From the NCBI GenBank assembly GCA_021153185.1, contig JAGKTY010000006.1:21471-85470 (forward strand): a stretch of DNA of 64,000 nucleotides. Reading direction: 5' to 3'. Positions 63,668-64,000 of the stretch are shown one piece after another. The notes beneath the pieces were generated by a model. That model was given only the letters and a program-made list of their open reading frames with translations. It was not told where the DNA came from and did no database searches. A program made the translations under genes and the position numbers. Origin of the DNA: Lachnospiraceae bacterium. GTDB lineage: Bacteria; Bacillota; Clostridia; Lachnospirales; Lachnospiraceae. Position 1 is the first letter of the stretch. Each line of letters starts with the position of its first letter.

Positions 63668-64000
63668 CTAAAATTATCTGCATGTCTTCCAACATAATAA
63701 TCATATTTCCCAGAGGCAATTTCTGAAACAAATAACGGTATTTCAAAAACATCTTCTATTTTATGATAAATACAAACGGAAATAATTGGAGAATATTTTT
63801 GAATTATTTCTTTGGCACCTTTTAAAGATTCTAATTCGCTCCCTTCAATATCCATTTTAATAAAATCTATCCTTTTGTTTCCAACTATATTATCAAGTAA
63901 ATCAACTTCTATTGCATCATCACCATCACATGAAATTGCCGAACCATCTCCATTTTTCTCAAAGGAAAGCATACCCTTTTCCGACCATGTTCCGCACTCG
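63559..64000 (-). CDS. FkbM-family methyltransferase, partial, with altered 3' end
   Basis: The 3' part of an FkbM-type SAM-dependent methyltransferase; the N-terminus lies past the right edge. The frame runs through the edge without a start: codons before the ATG at 63972 still read like the family (ECGTWSEKGMLSFEKNGDGS). The core RIDFIKMDIEGSELESLKGA is diagnostic, followed by SPIISVCIYHKIEDVFEIP. The natural end is near FREYVFIQ (about 63653-63670); the last about 30 residues are read from glycosyltransferase DNA in a shifted frame and are not part of the family. FkbM proteins often methylate sugars in surface glycan clusters. Confidence 0.85.
   Translation of the reverse strand, partial: ECGTWSEKGMLSFEKNGDGSAISCDGDDAIEVDLLDNIVGNKRIDFIKMDIEGSELESLKGAKEIIQKYSPIISVCIYHKIEDVFEIPLFVSEIASGKYDYYVGRHADNFREYVFIQFIENVLKESLDIHLENFLDFGLMDLQHFQ

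Overview
The window looks like a motile, Gram-positive anaerobe of the Clostridia, most likely the family Lachnospiraceae (Roseburia, Agathobacter, Lachnospira or Butyrivibrio type). Reasons: a fla/che operon in the Bacillus/Clostridium order (flgB to sigD), FliY in place of FliN, CheC and CheD, topA-codY just upstream of flgB, strong GGAGG ribosome sites, and a type IV pilus operon ending in a giant DUF5057-type exported protein. The genus cannot be fixed from the sequence alone. Nearly everything is on the minus strand, so the biology reads from right to left.

Right edge (about 58.3-64 kb): a surface-polysaccharide or glycosylation region. It has the 3' part of an FkbM-type methyltransferase running off the window, whose end is fused out of frame to the C-terminal remnant of a membrane glycosyltransferase. 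There is a possible 39-residue CxxC peptide, and a very large YfhO-family membrane protein on the plus strand. A polytopic membrane protein (56.6-58.3 kb) is divergent from the YfhO gene; the two predicted promoters overlap.

36.7-56.4 kb: one apparent type IV pilus transcription unit. It starts at a clear vegetative promoter (56425-56453) and ends at an intrinsic terminator (36622-36657). Order: pilB, pilC, major pilin, prepilin peptidase, a fused PilM-PilN protein, PilO-like protein, four minor prepilin-like proteins (three of them very large), then an 1812-residue exported protein. That last protein sits where the tip adhesin PilY1 sits in Gram-negative minor-pilin operons and carries a perfect EF-hand-like loop. 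No retraction ATPase (PilT) is present. This is the most interesting part of the window.

33.5-36.6 kb: topA and codY, with a topA promoter and a strong codY terminator. A sigma-A-type promoter for flgB follows; a degenerate CodY-box-like sequence overlaps its -35 and spacer.

0-33.4 kb: the fla/che locus. Basal body and export ATPase genes (flgB, flgC, fliE-fliJ), a MotE-like protein, fliK, flgD, a small flg-operon protein and flgE form the first unit, followed by a stem-loop terminator. A second promoter then drives motA, motB, fliL, fliM, fliY, cheY, fliO-P-Q-R, flhB, flhA, flhF, flhG, a PilZ protein, cheB, cheA, cheW, cheC, cheD, a small membrane protein, sigD, fapA, a charged small protein and a single-pass membrane protein cut by the left edge. 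FlbD/SwrD, usually beside flgE, is absent. The stator genes look sodium-type. cheR, cheV, flagellin and receptors are not in the window.
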